A stretch of DNA of 64,000 nucleotides from Theobroma cacao (Eukaryota > Streptophyta > Magnoliopsida > Malvales > Malvaceae), in assembly GCF_000208745.1 (NCBI RefSeq), contig NC_030857.1, forward strand, positions 18,667,295-18,731,294, in the 5' to 3' direction. The position numbers and the translations under genes are program-made. Below the pieces are notes generated by a model. The model did not search any database. It was not told the DNA's origin and was given only the letters and a program-made list of their open reading frames with translations. This document shows, piece after piece, positions 26,001-36,924 of the stretch; position 1 is the first letter of the stretch; every line of letters begins with the position of its first letter.

Positions 26001-26800
26001 CTATTTTTGAATTGAAATTGGTTCATATCACTTTAAAACATGATTTTAGTAACTAATACTCACAGGGAAAGTGAGAAACTGATGTTAAATCTTGCGAGGT
26101 TTCGATTCGCATTTCGGGTAATGAATGTCTATCGGGGACATCGCAACGGTTGTCACGGGCTCGATGGGAGTTCTGGGTCGTGACAGAGAATATGTGACAC
26201 GACTTGGTGGGAATATGTGAGACAACATGGTGAGAATATGTGACACGCCAATGTGAGAATGTGACACGTCAATGTGGGAATGTGACACGCCATGGTGAGA
26301 ATATGTGAGACGGCATGGTGAGCATACATGACTCGGTTGTGACACGGTAGGGTTTAGAGTTCGTGACACACCGTGGAGGGAATCTGTGACACGGCAGGGT
26401 GAGAATGTGTGAGACGACATTGTGAGAATGTGTGACACGGTAGGGCTTAGACTTTGTGACACACCATGGTGGGAATATGTGACAAGATATGGTGAGAATT
26501 TGTGACATGGCATGTTGAAATTGTGTGAGATGGCATGGTGAACATATGTGACACGATAGGGTTCAGAGTTTGTGACATGCCATGAAAGGAATCTATGACA
26601 CGGTAAAGTGAGAATGTGTGAGACGACACAGTGAGAATATGTGACACAACAGGGTTTAGAGTTTGTGACACACCATGGTGGAAATGTGTGGCATGGCATG
26701 TTGAAATCGTGTGAGACAGCATGGTGAGAATCTGTGACACGCCATGGCTTGAATATGTGACATTCCATAGCTTGAATATGTGACACGCCATGGTTTGAAA
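23085..26800. repeat. GTGACACGCCATGG minisatellite, split by unit C
   Basis: Tandem units of about 22-24 bp, consensus like GAATATGTGACACGCCATGG, occupy 23085-23231 and 26186-26800. A higher-order pattern is visible: the variant with AGGGTTTAGAGTTTGTGACA recurs at about 26345, 26442, 26555 and 26649, every 95-113 bp. Unit C (23232-26185) was inserted into the array. The unit length is not a multiple of three, so overlapping long open frames arise on the - strand; these are repeat artefacts. Confidence 0.8.
23232..26185 (+). mobile_element. LTR-like unit C (solo LTR) inside the minisatellite
   Basis: It starts TGTCAAGCCCGACTC and ends TTCTGGGTCGTGACA, 2954 bp. The target duplication GAGAA lies at 23227-23231 and 26186-26190. 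The telo-box AAACCCTAG is at 23918-23926, in the leader-like part. No coding region or second LTR is present. The minisatellite continues on both sides in register with the insertion. Confidence 0.88.
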
Positions 26801-26851
26801 TAGAAAACAAATGCGGACAAATAACAAGGAAACCGTTTGAACTTCCATTGA

Positions 26852-27064
26852 ATGAATATTATAAGGCTATCGCATTTTATTATATATTTTTCAGAATTTG
26901 CAAAGGTTTGTGTGAAGGAACTAAGAGAGTTTGATTCATTCCTCATTCTCAAAGGGACCAGAGTGTTTAACTTCTTTCTTTGCAAGCTTAATGACATCAC
27001 AGCAACAATGTCGGTTATCAGTGAAAAGGACGGTCAGTCTCAAATTAAAACTTTCTTCTGTTAG
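26852..27064 (+). other. Open stretch of unclear nature upstream of the DUF1985 gene
   Basis: A 70-codon open frame with a plausible amphipathic part (AKVCVKELREFDSFLILKG), just beyond the minisatellite on the strand of the DUF1985/ULP1 gene. It may be a first exon of that pseudogene. I have no family match, and it could equally be chance. Confidence 0.25.
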
Positions 27065-27510
27065 TTCATTTTTTGTTGGGTTGCTGTGATATGTTCGTGT
27101 TGTTCCATTTGTTATATTTTAAATGTTTTCTTCCTGGTTTTATGGTTTTTGGGTAAATTGTGGAGAGAGAGAACTATAACATTTTTTTTTTGTTGTCATG
27201 GTTTATGGTCGTACCAAAGTTTTGAAGGGGGTTTGTGTCTGTATATCGTGTAACACGAACTACAACATTTGATCTAGCGTGTAGTGGGTTAACTTGTTTT
27301 TGGGGTTTTTAGCTTATTTTTTGAGATGTTTCGCGTGTCACTACATTGGGTATTTTAGAGCAGTTTGTGTAACGAGTTAGTAATTATAGTGATTGGCGTG
27401 TCACGACATGGCATGGTTGGCGTGTCGTCACATTGGGTATTTTAAGGCAGTTCGTGTAATGGGACAATAATTATAGTAATTGACGTGTCACGACACGGCA
27501 TGGCTCAACG

Positions 27511-27622
27511 TTGGCATGTAACAACATTTGACTTGGTATCTTAGCATGTAACAGCATTTTACTTAGTATGCATAGTGTGTAACGACATTTTACTTGGTAC
27601 GCATAACGTGTAACAACATTTG
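27511..27622. repeat. 30-bp tandem repeat, four copies
   Basis: Units start at 27511, 27541, 27571 and 27602, spaced 30, 30 and 31 bp. The core is GTAACAACATTTNACTTGGTA. They sit in what appears to be an intron or 5' part of the DUF1985/ULP1 pseudogene. Upstream, at 27330-27500, there are related GTGTCACGACA words. Confidence 0.7.
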
Positions 27623-29039
27623 TTTCTTTCTTCAGTATATCGTGTTGCACATTATGGGTTAACTCATTCGTGCATATGTGCCATGTTTTGCATATACAGT
27701 TTAGACAGTATGATGATCTTGACAGTTTGCTTGCTGTGCTGAGGGAGAAGTGGGTGTTCAAGGTCTCCATTAACACCCATTGTAAGTGGTTGCAACTACA
27801 TTACATCAACAAAACTCTCCAAGAGAAAGAGGAGTATGATGCAATCAAGCGTACGTGCTTCAGAATGCTACAAGACGTATATCCACAAGGCTACTTTTGC
27901 ACTAGTCCCCTGTAAAACATCATGATTTGTCGAATCACTGAGACAGAGTCAATGGACCATGAGCTATGGTTTGCTCTTGACAAGAGCAAGGCGCGTATAT
28001 CAAAGCAGGAGTTCTACGTTATCACTGGACTCAAGTTTTACCAAATGCCCGATATATTCACACAACCATACGAGGTTGTTCCCGACAAAATTCATGTGAG
28101 GTACTAGAAAGGGCAGTAAAGCATTAAGCTGCAGGCGTTGCTTAATTTATTTCGGGGAGGCAACTTTTAGCGACCAGGAGATGCGACCAAGATGGCACTC
28201 GTTTTGATCGCGAATAACATTTAATTTGGTCAAGACTATTGTAGACTGGTGATGCCTTGGCTCTTATCATTGGTGGAGGACATCGATGCTTAGAATGTTT
28301 TCCTCTAGGGTCACTATGTTTGGAGGCTGACCAAGGACTACCAATTGAAGGGGTTCGAAGTGCTTGCCCCAAACTTGCAGAAGGATAATCGTTTATGCTA
28401 CAAAATTTATGGATTCGTGTAGGTGATACAAGTATTGTCACGTAACATTTTTCAGTTTCCTTTTGACATAATAATTTATGGTTGCACTCGTTTATCATTT
28501 ACGGTATGATAATGGTTACATTTGACTTGCAGTTTTGAGCAATGGAGGTGATTCCTACCTTTCAAAAAATAGTTACCCCCTTTAGTCTGAAAGACAACGT
28601 TTACCCACGTATGTGCAAATGGCAATGCAATCAGAAGCCGAAAGACTTCTACAAGGTGGTTGAGAAGCTGGAGTCGTCTTAACATGTGAGTGAATAGTTA
28701 CTAATTTATGTTATGAATTTTTATAAAAATTATGATAAAATTTAATCAAAATACCTATTTTGTAGTTGTGGGCACTCGAAACCTTGGAGGCCACACAGGA
28801 GTATTTAGTGGACATCGATATCCCCTTATCTGAGGGGCAATAGTACATGCCAATAGGACACATGGAGGATCGAGTGGATTGGGGTTTAGGTGCGAGGGAA
28901 AAAAGGGGAAACCTGAAGGAGAAAAGAGTTGTTGGTCCTATTAAGCGGAGGCGCACTGCCGCTTCTAGAGACGATGAGCTGTCGAGCCTTGAGTTGATGG
29001 AGGAAGGGGACAACCATGGCAATGTCAGTGAACAGCCAA

Positions 29040-29575
29040 TAAGGATGGTTTTAACGGTTTGTGTTCAACAATTCTATATGTGATTATCAAATTACATATC
29101 TGTGTTTGCAGTTGAACCATTTGACGACAGCTCCACAACGATCAAGAGGTCATTCTCAAATGCATAGTGCTAACAAGCCGTCGGTAAGAATGGTTCTAAC
29201 GATTTGTGGTCAATATTTTCACATATATTTATCAAATAACATAGTAATATTTGTTATTGCAGTTGATAGAGGCGACGATAGATCCTCAACCATCAAGAGG
29301 TCCTCCTCAGACGTATAATGCTAACCAGCCGCTAGTAAGAATAGTTCTAATGGTTTGTGTTCAATATTTTCACATATGTTTATTGAATAACATAGTAATT
29401 TCTGTTATTACAGTTGACAGAGGTGATGATAGCTCCTCAACCACCAACCAGTCTTGCTTAATCGCACAATACTAATGAGCCGTCAATAAGGATATTAAAG
29501 TTCTAACGGTTTATATTCAATAATTCCATATATGGTTATTGAATAACACAGTAATATATGTTATTGTAGTTGACC
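29040..29575 (+). repeat. Tandemly amplified 72-nt exon plus 79-nt intron (151-bp unit)
   Basis: Acceptor-like sites lie at 29111, 29262, 29413 and 29569 (TTTGCAG, ATTGCAG, ATTACAG, TTGTAG). The spacing is 151, 151 and 156 bp. Donor-like GTAAGAATGG and GTAAGAATAG follow the second and third exon units. The first exon is 29112-29183, the second 29263-29334, the third about 29414-29485, each 72 nt (24 codons). Unit peptides share PQ...SRG and a C-terminal NANQP/NANKP-like end. The third unit has a TAA. This lies between the DUF1985 and ULP1 parts of the pseudogene. Confidence 0.75.
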
Positions 29576-29920
29576 TATTCGACAAGAGTCAATGACGGTG
29601 TATTCACCAAACGTCAGTTGTGACGGATCATACGCAAGCATAAAAAATACATGTTAGAGCTGAAAGCTTCAATTCAGTCATTAACTCTCGCAATGTAGCC
29701 GTTTGAGGATTGTATTTTTGGTCAGATTCTAGATGGCTTGAAATCACAAGTACGTTATTCTATCTTCACTCATATATTGGTGGTTTACATTTAGCTGGTG
29801 TAGTCCTATTTTCTATTCTTATTTCTCATTTGTCTCGTTTTGTAAGGCGGTGCTTCATCTCACCATGATGGTGAGCACCACGATGATGCTGATAATGGGT
29901 AGCATGATGAACCCAATGTT

Positions 29921-30215
29921 CACATTCACCATGACGTTGTTGGTGTTGAAGGAGAGAATTTAACTCATGTCAATGACGCTATTGATGATGATGTGGTAGG
30001 GGATGTGACCCTTCAATCAGTTGATGCTGAAGGAGACCATGTTTCTTAGGTTGATGCAGTTGTCGATGCATCTGCGAGAAGGGAAGGGGACCTTCACTTA
30101 ATTAAGGTTGAAAGTGACCATGTTCCTCAAGTCGATGCAATAGTCGAGATAGCTATGTGATGGGATGGGAACCTTGCATCAGTTCATGTTGAGGGGGACC
30201 ATGTTCCTTATAGCA
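29921..30215 (+). repeat. 81-bp in-frame repeat (27 codons), four copies
   Basis: The word for EGDHV or a close variant (EGEN, EGDHV, ESDHV, EGDHV) starts at 29948, 30029, 30110 and 30191, exactly 81 bp apart. Companion residues VDA recur as well. The period is a multiple of three, so the array extended a coding linker between DUF1985 and the ULP1 domain. Stops now interrupt it. Confidence 0.7.
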
Positions 30216-31789
30216 CTCCTGAAGGCAGCATGTCACGGTTGTCATCACCAGAGTTGTCTGATGTCTATCATCGTGAAACACTCATTTCAAACCCAACTAA
30301 ATAGGCACATGTCAAAATGGCTAGCAAATACATAGCAAACTCGTACGTCTACCCATCAATGAGTCGTCGAGATCTGAAAAACTCAATGGTGGAAGTGTAC
30401 GAAGCTTTCAAGAAAGACGAGTGTGCGAGGTAAGCTCATAGATAACATTGCAAATATTGTTTTTGAATAAAATATTAATCCACCAAGCCTTTTAAAATTC
30501 ATTCTATTACATGTGCAAGCATAGCGTCAAGATCTTAGGGGATCAAGGGGTTGAATTTTTCACAACATTAAAGGATCTCAAAGAGGGAATGACAAGTGAA
30601 CAAATTGACGCATCCCTCAGCATACTATGTAAGCGAATGATAGGATCAAAGTCTAAGTTGTACAACACTCGTGCATGCGTGGTTGATACGATATTCTTCG
30701 TAAGTTTATTTGCACATTTTTCAATTATGAAAATACTAAAGTTTTGGATTGCATGAAGTATAAGCTAATGTATACATATTTCACAAGACACCATTCGTAC
30801 ACTATACACAGCATATCCAATTGAAGATGGACGGTATACTATGGAAATTTCAGATGGGTTGCGAGGTTATGTGGAGGGTGATAAGCCGACATACGGGAAA
30901 AAATGGAAGATGTCGATTTCTTTCTCATACTTTGCAATGTGGGTGGGCACTAGGTGGTTGCGAAGATCAACTTGGTCAAGTGGACAATTAAGGTGGTGGA
31001 CTCCGCAAGAACTTTGGCTGCTAAGGATAACGGAGTGCGTACGGCTCAGATGACATCTCTTACGAGGATGATGCCCATCATCTGCCACCAATTTGGTTAT
31101 TTCAACAAAACGCGTCGCAAGACACTAGATTCCACGCCGATGCCATTGGAAATTCATTTACCAAAAGCATTGGTGCATTGTCAGAATGATAGCGTCAACT
31201 GTAATATGTTCACCATAAGGTACATTGATGATATTTTGCAATAGGAACTGATTAGAGTTAAGCAGAATATTATTGCTAATATGTGTCACCAATACGCTCT
31301 AGAAATTTTTAGCAACAGTTGTGAGAGCGAATCCTAAACCCTAGCGCCATGAACATATATGGAGTTGTATGTATATTTTTTTGTAGATACAATTAATTTT
31401 ATTAATTTTAATATTTGTAAATTTTATACATTAATTTTTTAATTCAGACACAGTGCTTATAATGATCAAAAACTTAAATTAATTGGTTGTTTTACCTTTA
31501 ACCTGTGGGTTTTTTACTGATGACGAGTTACAAAAAGCCGTAAATGACATCTAACAAGCTACAAAATTCCAATCAACGTGATTCTTAGACCATTAGAAAG
31601 ATAAGAAGAAAGGCTATAACTTTCATGTTTATCACTTTGCCCAGTTCTAATCCAAGCATGGTCAAAATCGCGTTAGAAATAGCCTGACTATAGTAACTGT
31701 CCCTTTTAGCACAAACCCTTCACCAAATAGAAGCTCCAACGCTACAGCACCAAGTTCCCAGCACTGCAGCTTTGTCCAGCACTACCAAC

Positions 31790-32240
31790 ACTGCCTTAGA
31801 AAGTAAGCGTGGTGTCACCCCATAATACTGCAACCACTCAGCGTGTCACCATAAAATGTCATTGACATCTAACAATTGAGGCGTGGCATGTTACCCCATA
31901 ATACTGCAACCACTCAGCGTGTCACCCTATAATACTACAACCACTCAACGTGTGAGCATAAGATGTCATTGACATCTAACAATTGGGTTTTGGCGTGTCA
32001 CCCCATAAACTATTACCACTCAGCGTGTCACCATAAAATGTCATCGACATCTAATAATTGGAGCGTGTGGTTGATGTAGTAATGCCACGTCACCATTATG
32101 ATGACGTGACACTGCCACGTACACTTTTGGAATGGATTGTTAATGTGGCATTTATGACATTGATTGTTGATGTGGCACTTATGGTTTCAAGCTACCATGT
32201 GGCACGTCAAGAGGCTGTCACGTCGCATTCTTAGACATTA
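31790..32240. repeat. GCGTGTCACC minisatellite and ACGTCA-rich DNA between the MULE genes
   Basis: At 31806-32062 three long units repeat CACTCAGCGTGTCACC and ATGTCATTGACATCTAACA, with internal duplications of CCCATAATACTGCAACC. 32075-32225 is rich in CCACGTCA/TGACGTGG words, including a small inverted pair CACGTCA...TGACGTG near 32083-32106. There is no coding signal. It occupies the gap between the two convergent MULE genes. Confidence 0.65.
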
Positions 32241-33129
32241 ACACGTGGTAATTTATTTTTCAAAAGATGCACTTGCTGAGGTTCGAACCCAAGACCTCTA
32301 ACAAATAAACTAGTGTCATGACCCTCACACCTAAATGTTTACATTTAATAATGCCTTATTTGAATTTCTTTTCTACTTTTCTTCACACTTTTTCTTTCTT
32401 ATTTTTGTTTTTCTTTTCATAAAACTACATCGTTTTGGAACTTTCTTATTTTTGTCATTTTATGGAAAGAATGTTATTTGTCATTGTTGCTCGAAATCTG
32501 AGTCTGGTGAGATCATTTTTTTATACGGTATCTTTCCATGATGTATTTATCTAAAATTAATTATAAAACTTGTTAAAAATTATACCAATTGACATAAATT
32601 AAATAATATATGATATTACATAGCAAATTATCAAGATCAGTAACAAACAATATGACAATTTTCTATTCATTGATCAAAACTAAATACTTCAAATAATCAA
32701 ATAATATATCTACAAAATAAATCAAAAAAATAAAGACTCAGCTACAAGAGGAAACTGAAAAACACAAAATATGAATGAATGTAAGAAACTACATGAGGAA
32801 ATTGCGAGAAAGGTATTGCACATAGCTCACAAATTTAGTTAGGTCAAGAAACTGTCTTCATCTACAAGACACTCTACGTTTTCAAACATTGTCTTTTGTA
32901 TTGGACAGGTGTTGCATGTGTGATTGCTTTGTCAACAAGTTGAACATGCTTTCGGTCATCACACTCGTGGAGGCAACTATTGACTTAGAAATGGTGCTAG
33001 ATTTATGGATGGAACTATACATGGGGATGGGCAATTCTGTCTATTATGCCCTTACCTCTTGTATTGCGAACATCTCTGTGCTTGATTGCCTTCACCAGCA
33101 GATGGAATCTTTTTCCTCCTAGGTTTTCT
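32241..33129. other. No intact gene; spacer downstream of the mudrA pseudogene
   Basis: AT-rich sequence. 33000-33129 on the - strand may contain the last decayed codons of the transposase C-terminus (a zinc-knuckle-like region). Other short frames are unsupported. Confidence 0.35.
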
Positions 33130-35820
33130 CGCTTGGCCTTGCAAAGGGGAGGGAAGATGTCCCACTCACTAAGAAGCCCTATTGGGCGAATGGACCCCAC
33201 ATAACCTTCCACCAAAACAGTTGTCTTGTATTAGTCAGCATAGAATTCAACGACTTCACATTTGCATTTACTGAAAAATACAATGAACTCAATGTTCAAG
33301 CACAATGTAAATGCTATGTTAATTAAGGTTCAAATAACAAATAAAGATATCTTGACTTTATTGTCGCAATGGCATGGCTGCATGGTAGTAGATCTGTCTG
33401 GAACTCACAACATGAACACGTCTTCTTGGATAGGTTTACAAGTCTGTCCATCTTCCTATCTTTAACTTCGAACTCCACTCAATTGATAGGTTTAACTACA
33501 AAGCGATGTGCATCATTGAACCACTTGCTCAACTATTGGCAACTTAAGGGCTGAGAGGCGTGGTCACCTTGACGACCTTTTCATACTGATCATGGAACCA
33601 ACGCTGGAACATGTCTTTGATGAACTCAATCAAAACAGTGATTGGCATTTGTCTTGCATGCTTCAAGTATGAGTTAACACATTCCGCAATGTTGGATGTC
33701 ATGAGTTGGTATCACCTTGCCAGTGAACGTGCACGTGCCCATCTCTCAAGGCCTATTCTCATAAAGTCAGTGTGGGCTCCCGCGTGAATCTGCTTAAGTT
33801 GGTTTATATGTCTGTTGAAATCGAAAACCTTATAGGAATCTTGAGCAAAAGTGAAAATCATAGAAATGTCATCAAACTTGAACTTGATTTTAACTTTTTT
33901 CTTCAAGTGGTAACTGCATAAACCGTGGTCCGCTTTTGGGTATGCATTTGGGATTGCTTTTTTAATACCTAGATACTAATCAGAAATGAACATAGTATTT
34001 TCAGGACAACCAGCCACATGACGTAGCTTGCGAAGAAACCACGTCCACGAGTCTTCGTCTTTAACATGGCCTATGCCAAATGCAACTGGATATGTGCACT
34101 CGTTCGCATCTTTGCATACAGTGACAAACAGAACACCCTTGAACTTGACTTTCAAATGTGTTGCATCAATTGCAACTATAAGACTCATTACATCCCCAAA
34201 CCCCTAAATACAAGCCCCGTATGACTAAAAACATTATTTGAATCCTTATGCCTCATCAGTAGCCACTGTAGTGATTGTGTCAAGATTTTCTCATTCTAAC
34301 ATATAAAAATATGAGTGTAGTAGTTGAAATGACTCCTTTGAGGGACCAAAAACAAACTTCTTCGCATAATCATTCACTTGCCAGGTCTTACCATACAAGC
34401 ATTCCAATCCCCACTGAACCTTCATCTTACCAATTATGTTTTTAAGTCTCAATGCTACTCTATTAGCTTGAAGCTTTTGTGACATAAGTTCACAAATTAT
34501 CTTCACACTCGCAGTTCAAAATCACCTTTGCAAACCATCAACAGTACACGTGTGTACTTTGTGGAACGTCCAAACTTGCCAATGTTCTCCTTCAGGTAAC
34601 TTCATTGCACACGCATCGAACTTGCATGCCTTGTCCTGGCAACCAACATTAAAACGACCTTTACATGACCTTTTTACTCTTATCTCAAACTGCTCTTTTA
34701 GAGCCAACATGTTCTAAGCTCATTTCAACTCGGCCTTCGAGGAAAACATTTTTTCTTTGTATAAGCGACCATCGACATATGTCAACTCTTCAGTGGTAAT
34801 TGTTTGAAAGGATAACCTTTCTGCACCTAGAATTAGCCACATACAAGAAATCTCTGCATTTCCCTTTTCCTGATAACTGTCATCGATTAATGTCTCAAGC
34901 AAACGAATCCGGTTTTCACCAGTGATGAGGTTATTGTATATGGGTCATCACAGTGAACATTTCCTATATCAACACATCCAACAAGTTCCGTTTCACCTTC
35001 AACATTATTGCAAATTGGAATATCACTGTCGTAAAGCCAGTCATTGTTTAAACTGTCATCATGCCATTCATTAGTCCCGTCATTTGAATTGTCATCAAAT
35101 CTATCTTCACCGACAGGGAACGATTCTCATTTCCTTCATCAGATGTAGTATTATCGTCGAATATCGTAGTGTCACCCTTCAACGTCGCAATGTCACCCTT
35201 CAACGTCGTAGTGTTATCCTCAAGTGTCGTAGTCTCATTTGAAAATGCCATTACACCCTCTATAGTTTCACTTGATTGTTGCATTTGTTGGACAAAAGCA
35301 AGTAATTGGTTCGATGGACATGCTGATCGAAATTATACAGCCAACTATTCTATGAATGTCTTGTGTCTACTGTGTTGCACAAACTCTTGTGCATACGTCA
35401 ATTGCCATTGTTGTGGGTTACAGACCGAGTGCTGTTGTATAAGTGAAGCATTGTAAATCTAATTTTTATTAAGCTGATTACCATGTTGTACAACTTCTTC
35501 ATGTGACATAATATTTGTTTAGCATTCCTTAATGGTGACATACCCAGTTAGAACATTCTTTTGTTCTAGCAGAATTAATGCAACATCCTCATCGTCTTTG
35601 ATAATTAGGCGTGATAGCTCTCAGAGTGTACTGATCAATGCATGTAACCTTTGAATTTATGAGTTTACCCCAACAACATTTTCAACCAACTTTATCAAGC
35701 CTGCAAACGACAAATCACTCCTAACCCCCTGTATTCGTGACTCACCATCCTTGTAAATGCCATCCACCCACTGACCACCATGTCTTATCACAAGTCGCAC
35801 AAATGAAACTCTACTGAAAT
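33130..35820 (-). pseudogene. mudrA-type MULE transposase pseudogene
   Basis: Read right to left: an N-terminal segment (35815-35560) with VSFVRLVIRHGGQWVDGIYK; an acidic linker with a duplicated TLKGD motif (35200-35050); the MuDR DNA-binding region (34710-34290) with RVKRSCKGRFNVGCQDKACK, HTCTVDG and VQWGLECLYGKTW; and a DDE transposase domain. Catalytic residues are placed at Asp in AIDATHL (codon 34165-34167), Asp in FISD (33979-33981) and Glu in NIAEC (33682-33684), with CSYHLKK between them. A SWIM zinc-finger follows at about 33422-33371 (CSCCEFQTDLLPCSH), then a PPLCKAKRENLGGK-like tail. Many stops and frameshifts (for example the stop at 34225-34227 in a usually WSYG block) make it inactive. 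Transposase would cut and integrate the MULE. Confidence 0.88.
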
Positions 35821-35839
35821 TTTGAAAGCAAAAAATTTG

Positions 35840-36065
35840 TTAGTCATTTTATACATTACATGTCGTGTTCTAAAATTTGTCAGTCATGTTGTTACATGCC
35901 ATTTTTAAAAAATCTTATACGCTATGTTCAAAAAATGTTACACGCCATGTTCAAAAATGTTACACGTTACTTTCAAAAATGTTACACGTAAGTTCTAAAT
36001 TGTTACATGCCATGTTCACAACATGTTACACGCCATATTCAATAAAACTGTTACACGCCATGTGC
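35840..36065. repeat. GTTACACGCCATGTTC minisatellite at the right end of the MULE
   Basis: About ten imperfect units of 19-25 bp with core TGTTACACGCCATGTTCAAAA. The core TGT(T/G)ACACGCCATG is shared, in the same strand orientation, with the array at the left end of the MULE (26186-26800). It begins just upstream of the transposase N-terminus, so it is subterminal or promoter-proximal. Confidence 0.7.
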
Positions 36066-36297
36066 TAACACATGTTATTTCAATATATTTTTTACACACC
36101 ATGTGCATTATAGATGCATGCCGTGTAATAACTCTAGGCAATGTTTTAATCCATGTTCTAATTTATACAAAAAGTTTTAAAAATTAATGCATTGTAGTAA
36201 TAAACCCAATAACATACCTTGATGTCATTTCTATTATAGGGTCTGTTTATCGATGACGATATGGCTAGATGCCGAGTGATAGACCATAACACTATAA

Positions 36298-36423
36298 CGA
36301 TGGTGCTCAATAGAAAGTTGATAGAGCTAATACAGTTCAGAGAGCTGAAAAACCTGATCACGATGGTGCTCAACAGAGAGTTGACAGAGTTGATACAATT
36401 CAGAAAGCTGAGAGAGAGTTGAG
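36298..36423. repeat. 63-bp tandem duplication
   Basis: Two copies start at 36298 and 36361 with CGATGGTGCTCAA and continue through AGTTGA-AGAG-T-ATACA-TTCAG. They lie near the right margin of the MULE. No other function is visible. Confidence 0.65.
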
Positions 36424-36924
36424 TGAGCTGAAATAGCTGATAATTTATTTTTATTTTCTCTATGGTGGGAGGGAGATATCAAGAGATTAATTTGTCAGGA
36501 TGTTCTTAAGGGCATTTTGGTTTGCTCATGTTTGTTTTGGGTAAAAACAAATAACTTTTTATGGGTGGTTGTTTCTGGAATCACCTTATGAGGTGGGTTA
36601 TTTCTCACAATTTTCTCTAAAATATATTTCTCATCATTTTTTATGGAAATAGATCATCTTGTAAAGAAGTGATATACTTTTTGTGCAAGGGAATGAAAGA
36701 GTTGTGATGTCAACAAAAATGAGCCTCGGTTGCTGGTTTGCTTGTGATTATGTTGATTTTTATAGTTCAGTTCAGGGTGTAAATTTTACATGTAAATTGG
36801 AGGTTTATTTTGTAGGGTTTGTTTTTATTGAATATGTATTGGGCGTCTATATAAGGATGGATGTTTTTATTTTAATCTTTGTTTACGGCACCTACAAAGG
36901 TGTTTTGGAGGTCATGCTATATTT
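36424..36924. other. Right margin of the MULE and flanking DNA
   Basis: It holds the candidate MULE end (TTTCTCACAATTTTCTC at about 36597-36613) and about 300 bp of unclassified DNA up to the hAT-like insertion. The 86-codon open frame at 36683-36943 crosses the transposon boundary and is not credible. Confidence 0.35.

Larger units (their letters stand above)
27700..31244 (+). pseudogene. DUF1985 / ULP1-like C48 cysteine protease, MULE-borne
   Basis: After TATACAG at 27693-27699 the frame reads QYDDLDSLLAVLREKW, then a DUF1985 domain with ISKQEFYVITGLKF, LPDIF-like MPDIFTQPYEVVPD, LQALLNLFRGGNF and YVWRLTKDYQLKGFEVL, up to about 28420. In-frame stops occur at 27913, 28105, 28291, 28306 and others. 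Low-complexity acidic/His-rich DNA follows (29.85-30.25 kb). Then come ULP1 exons: about 30510-30700 (LGDQGVEFFTTLKDLKEG to VVDTIFF, donor GTAAGT) and about 30790-31244. The C48 catalytic residues can be located: His in GGH at 30948-30950, Asp in KVVDSA at 30999-31001, and Cys in NCN at 31200-31202. A frameshift near 30905 and a stop directly after the His destroy it. ULP1 proteases normally process SUMO. The function of transposon-borne copies is unproven, and this copy is dead. Confidence 0.8.
23085..36615. mobile_element. Decayed Kaonashi-like MULE (Mutator superfamily)
   Basis: The region holds a DUF1985/ULP1-like pseudogene on the + strand (27.7-31.25 kb) and a mudrA-type transposase pseudogene on the - strand (33.1-35.8 kb). 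They are convergent, with minisatellites near both ends and between them. Kaonashi MULEs are known to carry ULP1-like cysteine protease genes together with a Mutator transposase, and many lack clear terminal inverted repeats. The right margin is placed near 36560-36615, where GAGAAAATTGTGAGAAAT (on the - strand) resembles a MULE end; the left margin is unknown. Both genes are broken, so the copy cannot move by itself. Confidence 0.65.

Noticed and set aside
26085..27000. Overlapping long open frames on the - strand (up to 241 codons) rich in His, Cys, Val and Ser
   Set aside because: They lie on the 22-24-bp minisatellite; because the unit is not a multiple of three, several frames stay open together. 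The longest also runs into unit C. A repeat artefact, not a gene.
32278..32305. GGTTCGAACCC resembling the T-loop/B box of a tRNA gene
   Set aside because: No acceptor stem, D-arm or anticodon arm fits around it; such words are common in plant repeats.
35840..36065. Regularly spaced repeats that could suggest a CRISPR-like array
   Set aside because: The units are directly adjacent and imperfect with no unique spacers, in a plant transposon; it is a minisatellite.
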